Assembly: GCA_965371805.1 (NCBI GenBank)
Contig: CBDUZW010000001.1
Span: 151,746-215,745 of the forward strand
Length of the DNA stretch: 64,000 nt
From: JAOZTV01 sp965371805
GTDB lineage: Bacteria; Acidobacteriota; Aminicenantia; UBA2199
Direction: 5' to 3'
Position numbers and translations under genes: made by a program. The notes beneath the pieces were generated by a model. The model did not search any database, was not told where the DNA came from, and worked only from the letters and a program-made list of their open reading frames with translations. Shown here in pieces: positions 8,286 to 17,515 of the stretch; the first letter of the stretch is position 1; the number at the start of each line of letters is the position of its first letter.

Positions 8286-8373
8286 TCTACATGTTAGCTT
8301 TTAATTGACACAGACGAACTAAAATGATTAAGAGAAAATATAAACAATTGTTTTTATACCACCAAATTGCCAG

Positions 8374-8381
8374 TATAACAA
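8374..8381 (+). repeat. left 8-bp end possibly bounding the restriction-modification unit
   Basis: TATAACAA here is the exact reverse complement of TTGTTATA at 13277-13284, on the other side of the res-mod pair. Short AT-rich matches can arise by chance, so this is only suggestive. Confidence 0.25.
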
Positions 8382-8474
8382 CAATAGATGATACACAGAC
8401 GATATGCGAAAGCCAGAGCGCAAGACTGGTTATGAAAAATGGAAATTTTTGATATAATAACCCCTCCCCTAAGA

Positions 8475-8496
8475 CGCCCGCCGTTCTTGGCGGGCG
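8475..8496. repeat. GC-rich hairpin upstream of restriction genes
   Basis: CGCCCGCC-GTTCTT-GGCGGGCG, a perfect 8-bp stem with a 6-base loop. Its GC content stands out from the surrounding DNA. It sits 24 bases before the res start codon, so it could be part of an inserted element or affect translation of res. Confidence 0.5.
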
Positions 8497-8520
8497 AAGA
8501 AATAGAATAATGGGAAATAA

Positions 8521-11346
8521 ATGAATACAATTTACAGTTTAATAAGAAGTAAGACGGAAACTTGGGTAAAATTAGAGAAAGAAAGTAATCAATCTCTGAT
8601 TAATAATACCTTAGAGCATATTGAAAAAGCAGGAATGCTCCGTCCTCCACAAAAAGAAGCTATAGAGACTTATCTTTGGATAAAATTCGCTGGAAATAAT
8701 AGAAGGCTCTCTGATATTGTTAAAGAAGGTATTTTATATGATGATGTAGTCGCGCAAGACTATAATAATTACCATACATTCAAAGGAAATTACGTAACCC
8801 AGTTTCTTAATCAATTTTTTCAGGACAATGACTTAAAAACTTTACAAAAAAAACTTGTTAACGACCCTACAGGCTCCACAATTGACTGGAACAACCTACT
8901 TGATGATCTTTTACATAATTTCGATTATTCAAATTACCTTTTCAGTCTTCCGATGGGAGCTGGTAAAACATTTCTTATGGCTTGTTTTATCTATCTTGAT
9001 TTGTATTTTGCTACCCTTTTTAAAAATGACAAAAGATTTGCTCATAATTTCGTTGTTTTTGCACCGCATGCTTCAAAGACCGCTATACTTCCAGCACTGA
9101 GAACAATTAAAGATTTTAATCCAGAATGGATACTTCCAAAAGAAGAAGCGGATAAATTAAAGCAGATTATTTCTTTTGAAGTACTCGATAGTCTTAGCTC
9201 AAAAAGAAAGGATAAACTACACGGAAATAACCCTAATCTTGAGAAAGTTAATAGAATAAAGCAAACTAAAGATTTCGGAATGGTATTTATTACCAATGCC
9301 GAAAAAGTTGTACTCGAAAAATATGATGCGGGTGATCAAATATATATTGATCCTGAAAGTGCTTTTTATGATGCAAAGATAGCATCCGAATTAAAAAAAA
9401 CAAATGAGTTGCGTGAAGCATTATCTCAGATCCCCAATTTAACTGTTATTCTTGATGAGGTTCATCACTCTTATGGGGCAACTGGCAACGGTGAAAAAAA
9501 GTTAAGGCAGGCAGTAGGTGTACTAAACCAGCACGGCAATGTTACTTCTGTTATTGGATTATCGGGTACGCCATATGTTAAAACAAAGATTGAAATTGAA
9601 GGGAAGAATATAACTCTGAACCAGATACAGGATATTGTTTATAATTATCCTTTAAATATTGGTATAGGAAAATTTCTAAAAAAGCCTGATATTAGAAAAG
9701 TAAGCGTAAAAGAAAGTATGTTTATTGAACAGGCACTTTCAGATTTCTTTTCAAACTATGATATTAAGTATCAGAACAGAACAAAAAGCAAAGTAGCATT
9801 TTATTGTCCCTCAATAAAAAAACTGAATGAGGATATTTTACCAGTAGTTCAGAAATGGTATCAGAAAAATCGACAAGGTAAAGAAGATGAGATTTTTAGA
9901 TATTATTCAAATGTAGATAAGGAAAATAAACAATTTAAACTTCCTAAGGAAAATCTTGCTATCTTTAATAATCTCGATAAGCCCTACTCAAGAAAGCGTG
10001 TTATTTTACTTGTGGCAGTAGGAACAGAAGGATGGGATTGCCGAAGTCTTACATCTGTTGTGCTTCCTCGGCAAAAAACCACTAAGAACTTTGTGCTTCA
10101 AACAACTTGCCGATGCTTAAGGGAAGTTATTGACGCATCAAAAGAAAATGCTCTAATTTACCTTTCTGCTGAAAACTATGAAACCCTTGATAAAGAACTG
10201 AAAGAAAATTATCAGCTTTCAATAACAGATCTATCAGAAAAGAAAGATCAGAATATTGAAGTACAGGTAAGAAAGCCAAAACTTGGTAAACTAAAATATA
10301 AACAGATTGAAACAAAGTATAAGATTGTGAAAAAGACCTCACCTGAAATAAAAAAGGAACTAATTGCATTCAGTTTTCCAACCATTAAAAATAAGTATTC
10401 TTATGATAGAAGCATTGTTTCCGGTAGTATTGGAAAAAGTGGTCTGACAGGAGAGGTTGCTATTTCAGATGTTAAAGCAGAAAGCACGACACTTTTCTCA
10501 TTTGAAGACTTTATTTACAACCTTTCGTCTTGGACTTATGGTTTATTTTCCGAAGCTGATTTGTTCAATGGGTATAACCCGGAATTAGAATTGGTTCATA
10601 AAAACATTGAGAAAGAGATTGAATGGCTGGTATTAAATCCCAATCTCAAAATAAGTGATGTAAATAGAATGATTGCTTCTTCATTTATGGACAGGGTTGA
10701 ATACACAAAAGAAATCATTGAACAGGAAACCGAAATAGAACTTCTTGAATGGGCAGGCACTCATAATGAGATGAGTTTTGTTTCCCCCAAAGGAATAACC
10801 TACAAGTTTATGCCCGAAATATCACAACCTGATTATCAAGGAAATAGAGGTTACGGAAAGCACCCCGAATATATGGAAGATGATTTTTTCGGAGAGGACA
10901 AAAACAGTGATCCTCAAGATATCAGTTTTAATTACATACCATACAAAATGGACAGCGGTTTTGAGCAAAATGCGCTAACCGAAATGCTGAAATTAAGTGA
11001 GCTAAAAAACCTCGAGGTTTATTTTAACGGCTACAAAAATGAGCGGTTACAGTCATTCTGGATACAGACTCCAAGAGGTAGATATACACCGGACTTTTTG
11101 ATTCTAAAAAGAGAAGAAAACAGCAAATATAAAAAGGGGCAGACTATTCCGATTGAAAAAGCCATCATCATCGAAACCAAAGGTAGGCCTTATTACAACG
11201 ATGAATTCAGAGCAAAGGAAAAGTTTGTTAAAGAAGAATTTTTGAAACATAACAATCATCTTAGTTATCATTGTTTTATTGATGACGGAGAAAATGATTT
11301 TACAAAACATCTTGATACATTAAAACAAAAATTGAAGGAATTTTAA
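8521..11346 (+). CDS. type III restriction enzyme, Res subunit (helicase-nuclease)
   Basis: The 941-residue protein is a superfamily 2 ATPase with a C-terminal nuclease. Visible motifs are the P-loop M-G-A-G-K-T near residue 145, the DEVH box near 312, L-S-G-T-P (motif III) near 345, and late helicase motifs in E-G-W-D-C and Q-T-T-C-R-C-L-R near 505-540. The end carries a PD-(D/E)xK nuclease: T-P-D-F-L near 856 and E-T-K-G-R near 884. With the Mod subunit it would cut DNA that has two unmethylated, head-to-head recognition sites, after ATP-driven movement. It lies 2 bases upstream of the methyltransferase gene; in most type III operons mod comes first. The start is weakly supported by a ribosome site. 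Confidence 0.88.
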   Translation: MNTIYSLIRSKTETWVKLEKESNQSLINNTLEHIEKAGMLRPPQKEAIETYLWIKFAGNNRRLSDIVKEGILYDDVVAQDYNNYHTFKGNYVTQFLNQFFQDNDLKTLQKKLVNDPTGSTIDWNNLLDDLLHNFDYSNYLFSLPMGAGKTFLMACFIYLDLYFATLFKNDKRFAHNFVVFAPHASKTAILPALRTIKDFNPEWILPKEEADKLKQIISFEVLDSLSSKRKDKLHGNNPNLEKVNRIKQTKDFGMVFITNAEKVVLEKYDAGDQIYIDPESAFYDAKIASELKKTNELREALSQIPNLTVILDEVHHSYGATGNGEKKLRQAVGVLNQHGNVTSVIGLSGTPYVKTKIEIEGKNITLNQIQDIVYNYPLNIGIGKFLKKPDIRKVSVKESMFIEQALSDFFSNYDIKYQNRTKSKVAFYCPSIKKLNEDILPVVQKWYQKNRQGKEDEIFRYYSNVDKENKQFKLPKENLAIFNNLDKPYSRKRVILLVAVGTEGWDCRSLTSVVLPRQKTTKNFVLQTTCRCLREVIDASKENALIYLSAENYETLDKELKENYQLSITDLSEKKDQNIEVQVRKPKLGKLKYKQIETKYKIVKKTSPEIKKELIAFSFPTIKNKYSYDRSIVSGSIGKSGLTGEVAISDVKAESTTLFSFEDFIYNLSSWTYGLFSEADLFNGYNPELELVHKNIEKEIEWLVLNPNLKISDVNRMIASSFMDRVEYTKEIIEQETEIELLEWAGTHNEMSFVSPKGITYKFMPEISQPDYQGNRGYGKHPEYMEDDFFGEDKNSDPQDISFNYIPYKMDSGFEQNALTEMLKLSELKNLEVYFNGYKNERLQSFWIQTPRGRYTPDFLILKREENSKYKKGQTIPIEKAIIIETKGRPYYNDEFRAKEKFVKEEFLKHNNHLSYHCFIDDGENDFTKHLDTLKQKLKEF

Positions 11347-11348
11347 CT

Positions 11349-13229
11349 ATGAAAACACCGAAACAGTACAATATTACACCAGCAAAAGGACAAGCGCTTC
11401 TTAATTTTCAGGGAAGACGATTTCCCGATAAAATAGATGTTTTTGAAACGAAGCTGATTGAAGAAGTAAGGAATACAAAATCGAAGGAAAAATCATTATT
11501 TGATAAAGAGACGGACCTTAATTCAGATTTTAAAAATTTACTAATTCAAGGTGATTGTCTTTCCGCGTGTGCTTATCTAAAACAACAGAATATTAAAGTT
11601 GATCTTGTGTATATTGATCCTCCGTTTGCCAGCGGTGCAAACTATGCAAAAAATATTTACCTAAGAAATGGTAATGTGTCCTCATTTCAAACAGAAGATA
11701 ATAATATTGGTGAAGAAGTGATGTATGGTGATATTTGGCAAAAGGAAGATTTTCTAAATTGGATATATGAAAGACTTCTTGCCATAAATGATGTGCTGAG
11801 TGAAACAGGATGTATTTATGTTCATCTTGATTGGCATATCGGACATTATGTAAAAATATTATTAGATGAAATCTTTGGAGAAGAAAATTTAGTTAATGAG
11901 ATCGTATGGGCCTACAAAGACATAGGAGCAAAAGCTGTTCCTTATTTTAAAAGAAAACACGATGCAATTTACTTCTACCAAAAATCAGAAACCAAGGTAT
12001 TTAACATTGCAAGGCAACAGTTATCGCAAAGTACAATAGATAGATTTGGTTCATATTTTGATGAAAACGGAAAAATTACATATAAATGGTTGAAAGAAAA
12101 CAATCCAGGAGTTTTTAGAAAGCTCAAGGGTATACCAAAGGACTTGAATGAAACATGGTTAGATAAAAACAATGGACAACCACTTTCAGATTGGTGGGAT
12201 AATATTTCTCCGTTAAAATCTCATTTTGATGAATCTGAACAATATTCAACGCAAAAGCCTGAAGCATTACTTGAAAGGGTAATCAAAGCATCTTCTGACC
12301 AAGGAATGGTAGTTGCCGATTTTTTCTCCGGCTCTGGAACTACCGCAAAAGTTGCCAACGACCTCAACAGAAAGTATATTGCCTGTGATATTGGCATAAA
12401 TGCTCTCCAAACAACCAGAGACCGTCTCGTAAATGCTGATGCAAGTTTCGATATTTTAAAAATACAAGATGGTTTACGCCTTTTTCGTAATCCTGCACAA
12501 ACAACCGCAAAGATATTCAGTATTATTGACGGCTTCAAATATCGTGCTGATTTAAATCTGAATGAGTTCTGGAACGGTGGTATTGCTCAGTCAAATGGTA
12601 CTTACTCGCCTGTAAAGTTTTCGGGCATTCACGATAAACTTACGAAGGAACTCCTTGATGTATACCTAGAAGAAATTTACAAGCTTGAAGACACTACAAA
12701 CAAAGCAAATGAAGTCATTATCATCTATGCTCATAAAGACTTTGAAATTGACCAGGATTACTTGAACAAACAGCTTAATAAAACTGCCAAAACGGAATTG
12801 AAAGTAAATCTTGTTTCTCTTGATGATTTACTCGGAGAAAAGAGAGATGCTTTATTTACACCAGACAATGCGGACGTAAAAATCACAAAGCAAGGAAGTA
12901 AATACAAAGTAGAAATTGAAAAGTTTTTCAGCCCATATCTTAAAAATAAAATTGATGAATACAATGCAAAGAAGACTAAAAAAGGGACATTGGAGCAGGA
13001 TTTATCAAAGGCTGTAAAGATTAGTAGTAACGGTCTTGAATTAATTGAATCCGTTCAATTTGACACTGTCTTGGGAAAGGTCTGGAAAAGTAATCCAGTT
13101 TTAGAAGATAAAGCAGGGATTAAAGAAAAGATAAAAGGCATTTACACCCTAGATACTGCTAAATTTAAAATAAAGATAAGAAATATTGCTGGGGATGAAA
13201 TAATAATTGATAGTAAAAAAATTAAATAA
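11349..13229 (+). CDS. type III DNA-adenine methyltransferase, Mod subunit
   Basis: The 626-residue enzyme is a beta-class N6-adenine methyltransferase. The catalytic D-P-P-F (residues 90-93) comes before the S-adenosylmethionine-binding F-S-G-S-G-T-T (near 322-328). The region between them, about 170-300, would be the target recognition domain, and a long C-terminal part (350-626) probably contacts Res. It both modifies host DNA and gives the restriction complex its site specificity. The gene is co-transcribed with res. The target sequence cannot be read from the protein. Confidence 0.88.
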   Translation: MKTPKQYNITPAKGQALLNFQGRRFPDKIDVFETKLIEEVRNTKSKEKSLFDKETDLNSDFKNLLIQGDCLSACAYLKQQNIKVDLVYIDPPFASGANYAKNIYLRNGNVSSFQTEDNNIGEEVMYGDIWQKEDFLNWIYERLLAINDVLSETGCIYVHLDWHIGHYVKILLDEIFGEENLVNEIVWAYKDIGAKAVPYFKRKHDAIYFYQKSETKVFNIARQQLSQSTIDRFGSYFDENGKITYKWLKENNPGVFRKLKGIPKDLNETWLDKNNGQPLSDWWDNISPLKSHFDESEQYSTQKPEALLERVIKASSDQGMVVADFFSGSGTTAKVANDLNRKYIACDIGINALQTTRDRLVNADASFDILKIQDGLRLFRNPAQTTAKIFSIIDGFKYRADLNLNEFWNGGIAQSNGTYSPVKFSGIHDKLTKELLDVYLEEIYKLEDTTNKANEVIIIYAHKDFEIDQDYLNKQLNKTAKTELKVNLVSLDDLLGEKRDALFTPDNADVKITKQGSKYKVEIEKFFSPYLKNKIDEYNAKKTKKGTLEQDLSKAVKISSNGLELIESVQFDTVLGKVWKSNPVLEDKAGIKEKIKGIYTLDTAKFKIKIRNIAGDEIIIDSKKIK

Positions 13230-13245
13230 AAAATCTACCTCCGCC

Positions 13246-13284
13246 AGCCATGGCTCCGGCAAATGTGCTATATAGCTTGTTATA
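13246..13284. repeat. palindrome and right-hand end after mod gene
   Basis: AGCCATGGCT (13246-13255) is a perfect 10-bp palindrome inside a GC-rich patch. TTGTTATA (13277-13284) is the inverted partner of the TATAACAA at 8374. Together they may mark the right boundary of a transferred restriction-modification unit. From here to 13480 there are also two TCTGGCA/CCTGGCA repeat-like bits (near 13319 and 13401) and no gene. Confidence 0.3.
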
Positions 13285-13480
13285 GGGGATAAAGAAAAAA
13301 AGGGAATAAGATAAAAAGTGTCTGGCATTTTTTTCATGCAAATAAATTTGAGATTTTTGAAAAATTGCTTTTTTTAAGAGATCATTGCGTCTAATTTAAA
13401 GCCTGGCATATTTTGAATGGTTATTTCAGTGATCATTAATTCAATTATAATTTTATCTTATTATATCAGTGAAGGATAAA

Positions 13481-13546
13481 AATTTTGAGGGACGGGGGGT
13501 TACTTTTTTACTTCTTGCTTATTGATAAATTCCAGCCTTGCCAAAA
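13481..13546 (+). repeat. island repeat copy 1 (GAGGGACGGGG family)
   Basis: Begins AATTTTGAGGGACGGGG and continues through a T-rich block, ACTTCTTGC, TTATTGATAAATTCCA and CCTTGCC. Copies at 14597, 16666, 17516 and 18506 share this order in the same orientation. It precedes the AraC/zinc-ribbon gene. The 149 bases between it and that gene are AT-rich without other signals. Confidence 0.65.
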
Positions 13547-13695
13547 AAACTGTTTTTTTTAAAAATAGTTTAAGTATGGATACAAAATTTGGTTCCATGC
13601 ACTTTTTTTATTTTTTTCTATAATGTAACTCATTATATATTTGTAATTAAAAAATAATCGTTTTATAATTTTTTTTATTGTTTGAAAATTAAAAA

Positions 13696-14520
13696 ATGAA
13701 AAAAAATACAATAACTGAATCACATGATTTTGCAAAAAACGGAGGTGGTAAGTTTGAGCATATCAAAAAATATATTGACAAAATATCTTTAAAAAATTTA
13801 GGAAAAGTAAACATACCTTTATTGGCAGATAAATTTAAATATAATAAAGAATATATAACAAAAAACTTTAAAGCTCTCTATGGTATTAATTTAAAACAAT
13901 ATATTATTCAAGTCAAGATTAAAAAATGTAAAGATATTTTACAATCAGATCCCAATATTACAATTAAAAATTTTGCTGAAATTGCCGGTTATTCAAGAGT
14001 TGATTATTTTCGGAAAGTTTTTAAAAAATATAATGGTGTATCCCACATAATTCAAACTGATTTACGTGATTTTACTAAATCGAAAAAGAGTAGTTGCCTT
14101 TCTAATATAGACAGAATACCTTATCTTAAAATATTTTCAATAAAAGACTTACATGAGTTAGCTGAATCCAGAGGTGGTAAATGTTTATCAGAAAAATATA
14201 TAAAGTCTAATTCAAAATATTTATGGTCGTGTAAAAAAGGTCACAAATGGAAAGCAACTTTAAATAATACTAAAACCGGAACCTGGTGTCCAGTTTGTAA
14301 TAAAAGTTTTTACACCTTAGACGATATGCATAAATTAGCAGAATCCAAAGGAGGCAAATGTTTATCGGATAAATATATTAATTTAGATCAAAAAATAAAA
14401 TGGATATGTAATCATGGTCACACTTTTGAAAGTAGACTACGATCTATTATACATAATAAAAGATGGTGCAAAACTTGTGTAAAAATTGAAAAGAATAAGT
14501 TTAAGACATACAAACAATAA
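13696..14520 (+). CDS. AraC-type HTH fused to two treble-clef-like zinc ribbons
   Basis: The 274-residue protein has an AraC/XylS DNA-binding domain at about 25-118, including F-A-E-I-A-G-Y-S-R-V-D-Y-F-R-K-V-F. Two tandem units of about 57 residues follow. Each unit starts with L-A-E-S-x-G-G-K-C-L-S-x-K-Y-I, then a C-x3-H and a C-x2-C pair (C179, H183, C198, C201; and C238, H242, C258, C261). This unit resembles the zinc-ribbon repeats (DUF4379-like) found in phage, mobile-element and nuclease-like proteins. The fusion to an AraC domain is unusual. It could be a regulator with extra DNA or RNA contacts, or a nuclease targeted by the HTH; I cannot decide. It stands alone between two copies of the island repeat. 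Confidence 0.75.
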   Translation: MKKNTITESHDFAKNGGGKFEHIKKYIDKISLKNLGKVNIPLLADKFKYNKEYITKNFKALYGINLKQYIIQVKIKKCKDILQSDPNITIKNFAEIAGYSRVDYFRKVFKKYNGVSHIIQTDLRDFTKSKKSSCLSNIDRIPYLKIFSIKDLHELAESRGGKCLSEKYIKSNSKYLWSCKKGHKWKATLNNTKTGTWCPVCNKSFYTLDDMHKLAESKGGKCLSDKYINLDQKIKWICNHGHTFESRLRSIIHNKRWCKTCVKIEKNKFKTYKQ

Positions 14521-14590
14521 TATAGAAAATGGGACAATATTTAACATTGAAATGGATAAAGATTCTGACTTTGTTTTAATTCCTAAATAA
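14519..14590 (+). pseudogene. possible remnant of a histidine kinase C-terminus
   Basis: In one frame the 24 codons after the AraC/zinc-ribbon gene read like the last strand of a kinase ATPase domain (E-N-G-T-I-F-N-I-E-M), followed by a short tail and a TAA. No upstream kinase sequence is present. The fragment is too short to be sure. Confidence 0.2.
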
Positions 14591-14596
14591 ATTTTA

Positions 14597-14650
14597 AATT
14601 TTGAGGGACTGAGGTTTACTTTTTTACTTCTTGCTTGTTGATAAAAAAGG
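14597..14650 (+). repeat. island repeat copy 2
   Basis: Starts AAATTTTGAGGGACTGAGG and carries the T-rich block, ACTTCTTGC and TTGTTGATAAA of the family. Its 3' part diverges. It separates the AraC/zinc-ribbon gene from the channel pair. From 14651 to 14771 nothing else is seen. Confidence 0.65.
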
Positions 14651-14771
14651 GGAGAGGCAAGAAATCTGTTTATCGCACGCCGTCCACTTTATAGATTTAC
14701 TAAATCATCACCAGCCGAATAACTTATTAAGCTTCCAACTATTATAATTATTAATAATACTCTTAACATTT

Positions 14772-15860
14772 TCAATTTATTTCTCTTTCATTTCCATTTT
14801 CTAAAACTTTTACTTTTTCTTTTAAGTTTAATATCCTCTTAAAATTATTAATAGGTTTTAAAATATAGTATTTATGAAAATATCTAATTTTACTTAATGA
14901 GAACATATCAGATGTCCGATCAATGTTTTCTAAATCCAAATCACAATTAACAACAACAATACCATTAAATGATTCATATAAGTCTTTTTTAATAATTCTT
15001 GTCACTATTTTCTTGGTTTTAAAAAGCAATTCATTATCAGAACCATATCCAATGACTTGAAAGCTATATTTTTTAGGCTCTAAGTTAATTATTTTTTTTC
15101 TATACTCTGGCATTTGATTAAATAATAAATTAAATTGTTTTGTTTCTAAACCTTCTACTACACCTCCAAGATATGGTTTTTTTATTTGGTCTTGACCAGA
15201 AGCTGGTCTAATACTCTTTTCGTCTACTTCCATCACAGCAAAATAATATTTTTTACTTTTCGGATTGTCTATTTCGGTAACTACTAATGTTATAGTATGT
15301 ATTCCCGCATGTCTTCTACCTTCATTATATATAAACAATGGAATATAAATAGGTGTTACGAAATCTGGGTTAGTGAAAAACTTGTCAATTACTTCTGGAG
15401 GTGGAATATATAGGGATATATTTTTGTTAGGTATATTATTAATTATTCCATTAATATCCTTTCTCATATTATCAAATGTAAATTCATCGATAAATTGACT
15501 AAATTCATAATTTCCGCAAGCAGGGTCTTGATTAAAACGTGAAGATTCCCAATAATCTTGAAATACTTCCTTTATATGTTCTGGAATTCCTTTAGTTTTA
15601 TCAATTTCATATTTTATCATTTTTTTTAATAATCGAATCCTATTTTCAGGTGCTATGCTTAATAAAACTATTCTATTGGTAAATGCTTTAATACTGACAG
15701 TTTTTATATAATGCTGTGAAATCGACAAAATAGAAATTACAAATGCTGTAATTGAAAAAGTTATTTCAAATGTCAATGTTCCAGATAATATAGAGTCCCA
15801 TAAGTAAAAATCAATTACGATTGATGAAACAAAAAACAATATTGCAAAAAATAATTTCAT
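14772..15860 (-). CDS. unknown membrane protein paired with a K+ channel
   Basis: This protein of 362 residues has two membrane segments at the N-terminus (about 2-20 and 32-50) and a large soluble part. A middle stretch (about 165-220) has a beta-rich look with Y-I-P-L-F-I-Y-N-E-G-R-R and H-T-I-T-L-V-V-T-E-I. No family is recognised. It follows the channel gene by 10 bases on the same strand, so the two likely form one operon and perhaps one membrane complex. The pair lies in an island of restriction and toxin-antitoxin genes, which makes a defence role conceivable, but nothing in the protein proves it. Confidence 0.6.
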   Translation of the reverse strand: MKLFFAILFFVSSIVIDFYLWDSILSGTLTFEITFSITAFVISILSISQHYIKTVSIKAFTNRIVLLSIAPENRIRLLKKMIKYEIDKTKGIPEHIKEVFQDYWESSRFNQDPACGNYEFSQFIDEFTFDNMRKDINGIINNIPNKNISLYIPPPEVIDKFFTNPDFVTPIYIPLFIYNEGRRHAGIHTITLVVTEIDNPKSKKYYFAVMEVDEKSIRPASGQDQIKKPYLGGVVEGLETKQFNLLFNQMPEYRKKIINLEPKKYSFQVIGYGSDNELLFKTKKIVTRIIKKDLYESFNGIVVVNCDLDLENIDRTSDMFSLSKIRYFHKYYILKPINNFKRILNLKEKVKVLENGNEREIN

Positions 15861-15870
15861 AACTTCTCCC

Positions 15871-16524
15871 TTACTGCCATCTTCTAAAACTTCTACTATC
15901 TCTTTTAGGTTTAAATGGTTTAACTTTATCTTTGCCTTTACCTTTTATTATAATTCCAATAAAAAAAGCTATAAATATCACACCCACAATAGATTCAATA
16001 ACAGATAAAAACCTAGCTAAATCTGATACTGGTCTGATATCACCATACCCTAGAGTAGTTAAAGTTACAAAACTATAATATAATAAATCTGATGCTTCTT
16101 TAAAACCTTCAAAATGTTCAGTATTGAAAAGAACCATATTCCAATATATTAAATAAAAAAAAAATCCAGTAATTATATAATTAGACACAATCATATTAAA
16201 AAAATGTAAGTCCAATTGAATTTTATTTCTTTTAATTTGTCGATTCAGACTTCTATAATTCTTAAATGCCATTAATGGAAACATAGATATAAAAGCGACT
16301 ACAAATCCACCTATAAATGTGACTTCTCTAAAATAAACATTGAATAAGAAAGTCATTAAAATAACACCTAATAAATGTACATATGGGAATGTAATACGTG
16401 TTTTATTTAAGAATTGAAATTCCTTTTCAGATGAGAAAGAATTAAATTTTCTTACTTTAAGAGCTATAAATATCATGTAAAAAGTTAAAAGTATAAAAAG
16501 TATTAAGAAATATATTCCTTTCAT
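15871..16524 (-). CDS. two-pore-helix type potassium channel protein
   Basis: The 217-residue protein has about five hydrophobic segments (near 3-22, 48-64, 70-87, 108-133 and 172-193). A pore loop before the last one contains the K+ selectivity filter T157-L-G-Y-G-D162. The region 110-195 is thus an ion-channel (PF07885-type) pore unit with extra N-terminal membrane helices. The short basic C-terminal tail holds no RCK or cyclic-nucleotide domain, so gating may depend on the neighbour encoded immediately downstream. Confidence 0.8.
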   Translation of the reverse strand: MKGIYFLILFILLTFYMIFIALKVRKFNSFSSEKEFQFLNKTRITFPYVHLLGVILMTFLFNVYFREVTFIGGFVVAFISMFPLMAFKNYRSLNRQIKRNKIQLDLHFFNMIVSNYIITGFFFYLIYWNMVLFNTEHFEGFKEASDLLYYSFVTLTTLGYGDIRPVSDLARFLSVIESIVGVIFIAFFIGIIIKGKGKDKVKPFKPKRDSRSFRRWQ

Positions 16525-16617
16525 ATATGTCTCCTTAATGAACTAAAAAGTTTATATATATAAATTTAATAACATAAATTGACTATCAATGTCAAATGAT
16601 TAGAATCAGTTCGACTT

Positions 16618-16665
16618 AGTCCAGAGTTCGTCCAACTTTTTAAATATAAGGCTCTAGTCCAGAGT
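16618..16665 (+). repeat. 10-bp direct repeat before island repeat copy 3
   Basis: AGTCCAGAGT occurs at 16618-16627 and again at 16656-16665, 38 bases apart, directly upstream of the repeat copy at 16666. Each is preceded by T and followed by sequence that differs. Confidence 0.4.
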
Positions 16666-16733
16666 GATTTTTGGGGACGGGGTTTTTATTTTTTGATTCT
16701 TGAATTTTGACAAATTCCAACCTCACTAAAAAC
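16666..16733 (+). repeat. island repeat copy 3
   Basis: Starts GATTTTTGGGGACGGGG, then a T-rich block, ATTCTTG, TTGACAAATTCCA and CCTCACTAAAAA. Over its full length it aligns with copy 1 at 13481. It separates the channel pair from the broken Bro-N-like gene. Confidence 0.65.
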
Positions 16734-16780
16734 AAATTACTTTTGGTTCCAAACCGATTATTTTTATTAAAATTTATAAA

Positions 16781-17373
16781 TCAGTCTTTTAGCTTTTTAG
16801 TTTCTTTTTTAGGATTCAAATAATTGTTCTTTGTTATTACACTTTTTTGAGTTTTTGATTCTAATTCTTTTCTGGCATTTTTTGCTATTGAGCCGCCTTG
16901 TTTAGCTGAATCTTTATTCTCTTTCAAACCATCTGCATTTATATTTTCAGAGATTTGCCTGGTTGACAATTCTGCAAGAGCAGTGAAAATAAGTTCTGCT
17001 TAACTCATATGATCGCGTAAATTTTGTGTTTTCAAATTTTTTAAGTTTTTATGTTCTTTGACTGATAATCCGCTCCATTCAGAATGAATAATATTAGTTA
17101 AAATTGCAAATTCATTTCCTTCATATCGGTAAATCTGTTTTTTCCATCTTGTGCTAACATTTTCAACTGGTGACAATTTGTCACCGTTTCATTTCCTTCT
17201 GTTTTTAGTCTCTCTTTTAGTTTATTCCAATATTTTCTTGCTTTTTGATTGTCAATTTGTTCTGTCAAGGCAGCAATAATATCTATTACAGAAAAATACC
17301 ATCTCTCTTTGTTATCATCATAATGACGACGGATTTTAAACTTATCAAAAATTGTTAAATCTTGGTCTTTCAT
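16781..17373 (-). pseudogene. broken Bro-N / DinD-like antirepressor gene
   Basis: The 5' part (17373 to about 17110) encodes a Bro-N-type domain: F-D-K-F-K-I-R-R-H-Y, W-Y-F-S-V-I-D-I-I-A-A-L, and A-R-K-Y-W-N-K-L-K. The 3' part continues in another frame as G-N-E-F-A-I-L-T, then E-W-S-G-L-S-V-K-E-H-K-N-L-K and N-L-R-D-H-M-S. A TAA stop at 17000-17002 follows, then A-E-L-I-F-T-A-L-A-E-L-S-T-R-Q-I-S and the K-Q-G-G-S-I-A-K-N-A-R tail. Compared with intact relatives the central region is missing, at the same place as the frame change. The gene thus has an internal deletion, a frameshift and an in-frame stop. Intact members are phage antirepressors or DNA-damage-inducible proteins. Confidence 0.75.
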
Positions 17374-17515
17374 TTTTAAACCTCACTCATTTATTATAAT
17401 ATAAAAGCAGTTTTATTCCAAAGTTATTTTTTGATTTTTGCTTTTAAATAACTTCAATTCTGCAAATAATCTCTTCATTTAATTTTATATAGAGCAAGCT
17501 TCTTAGGTGAGAACA

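Noticed and set aside
15871..16524. Channel protein as a mechanosensitive channel
   Set aside because: The T-L-G-Y-G-D filter is specific for potassium-channel pores, and MscS or MscL motifs are absent.
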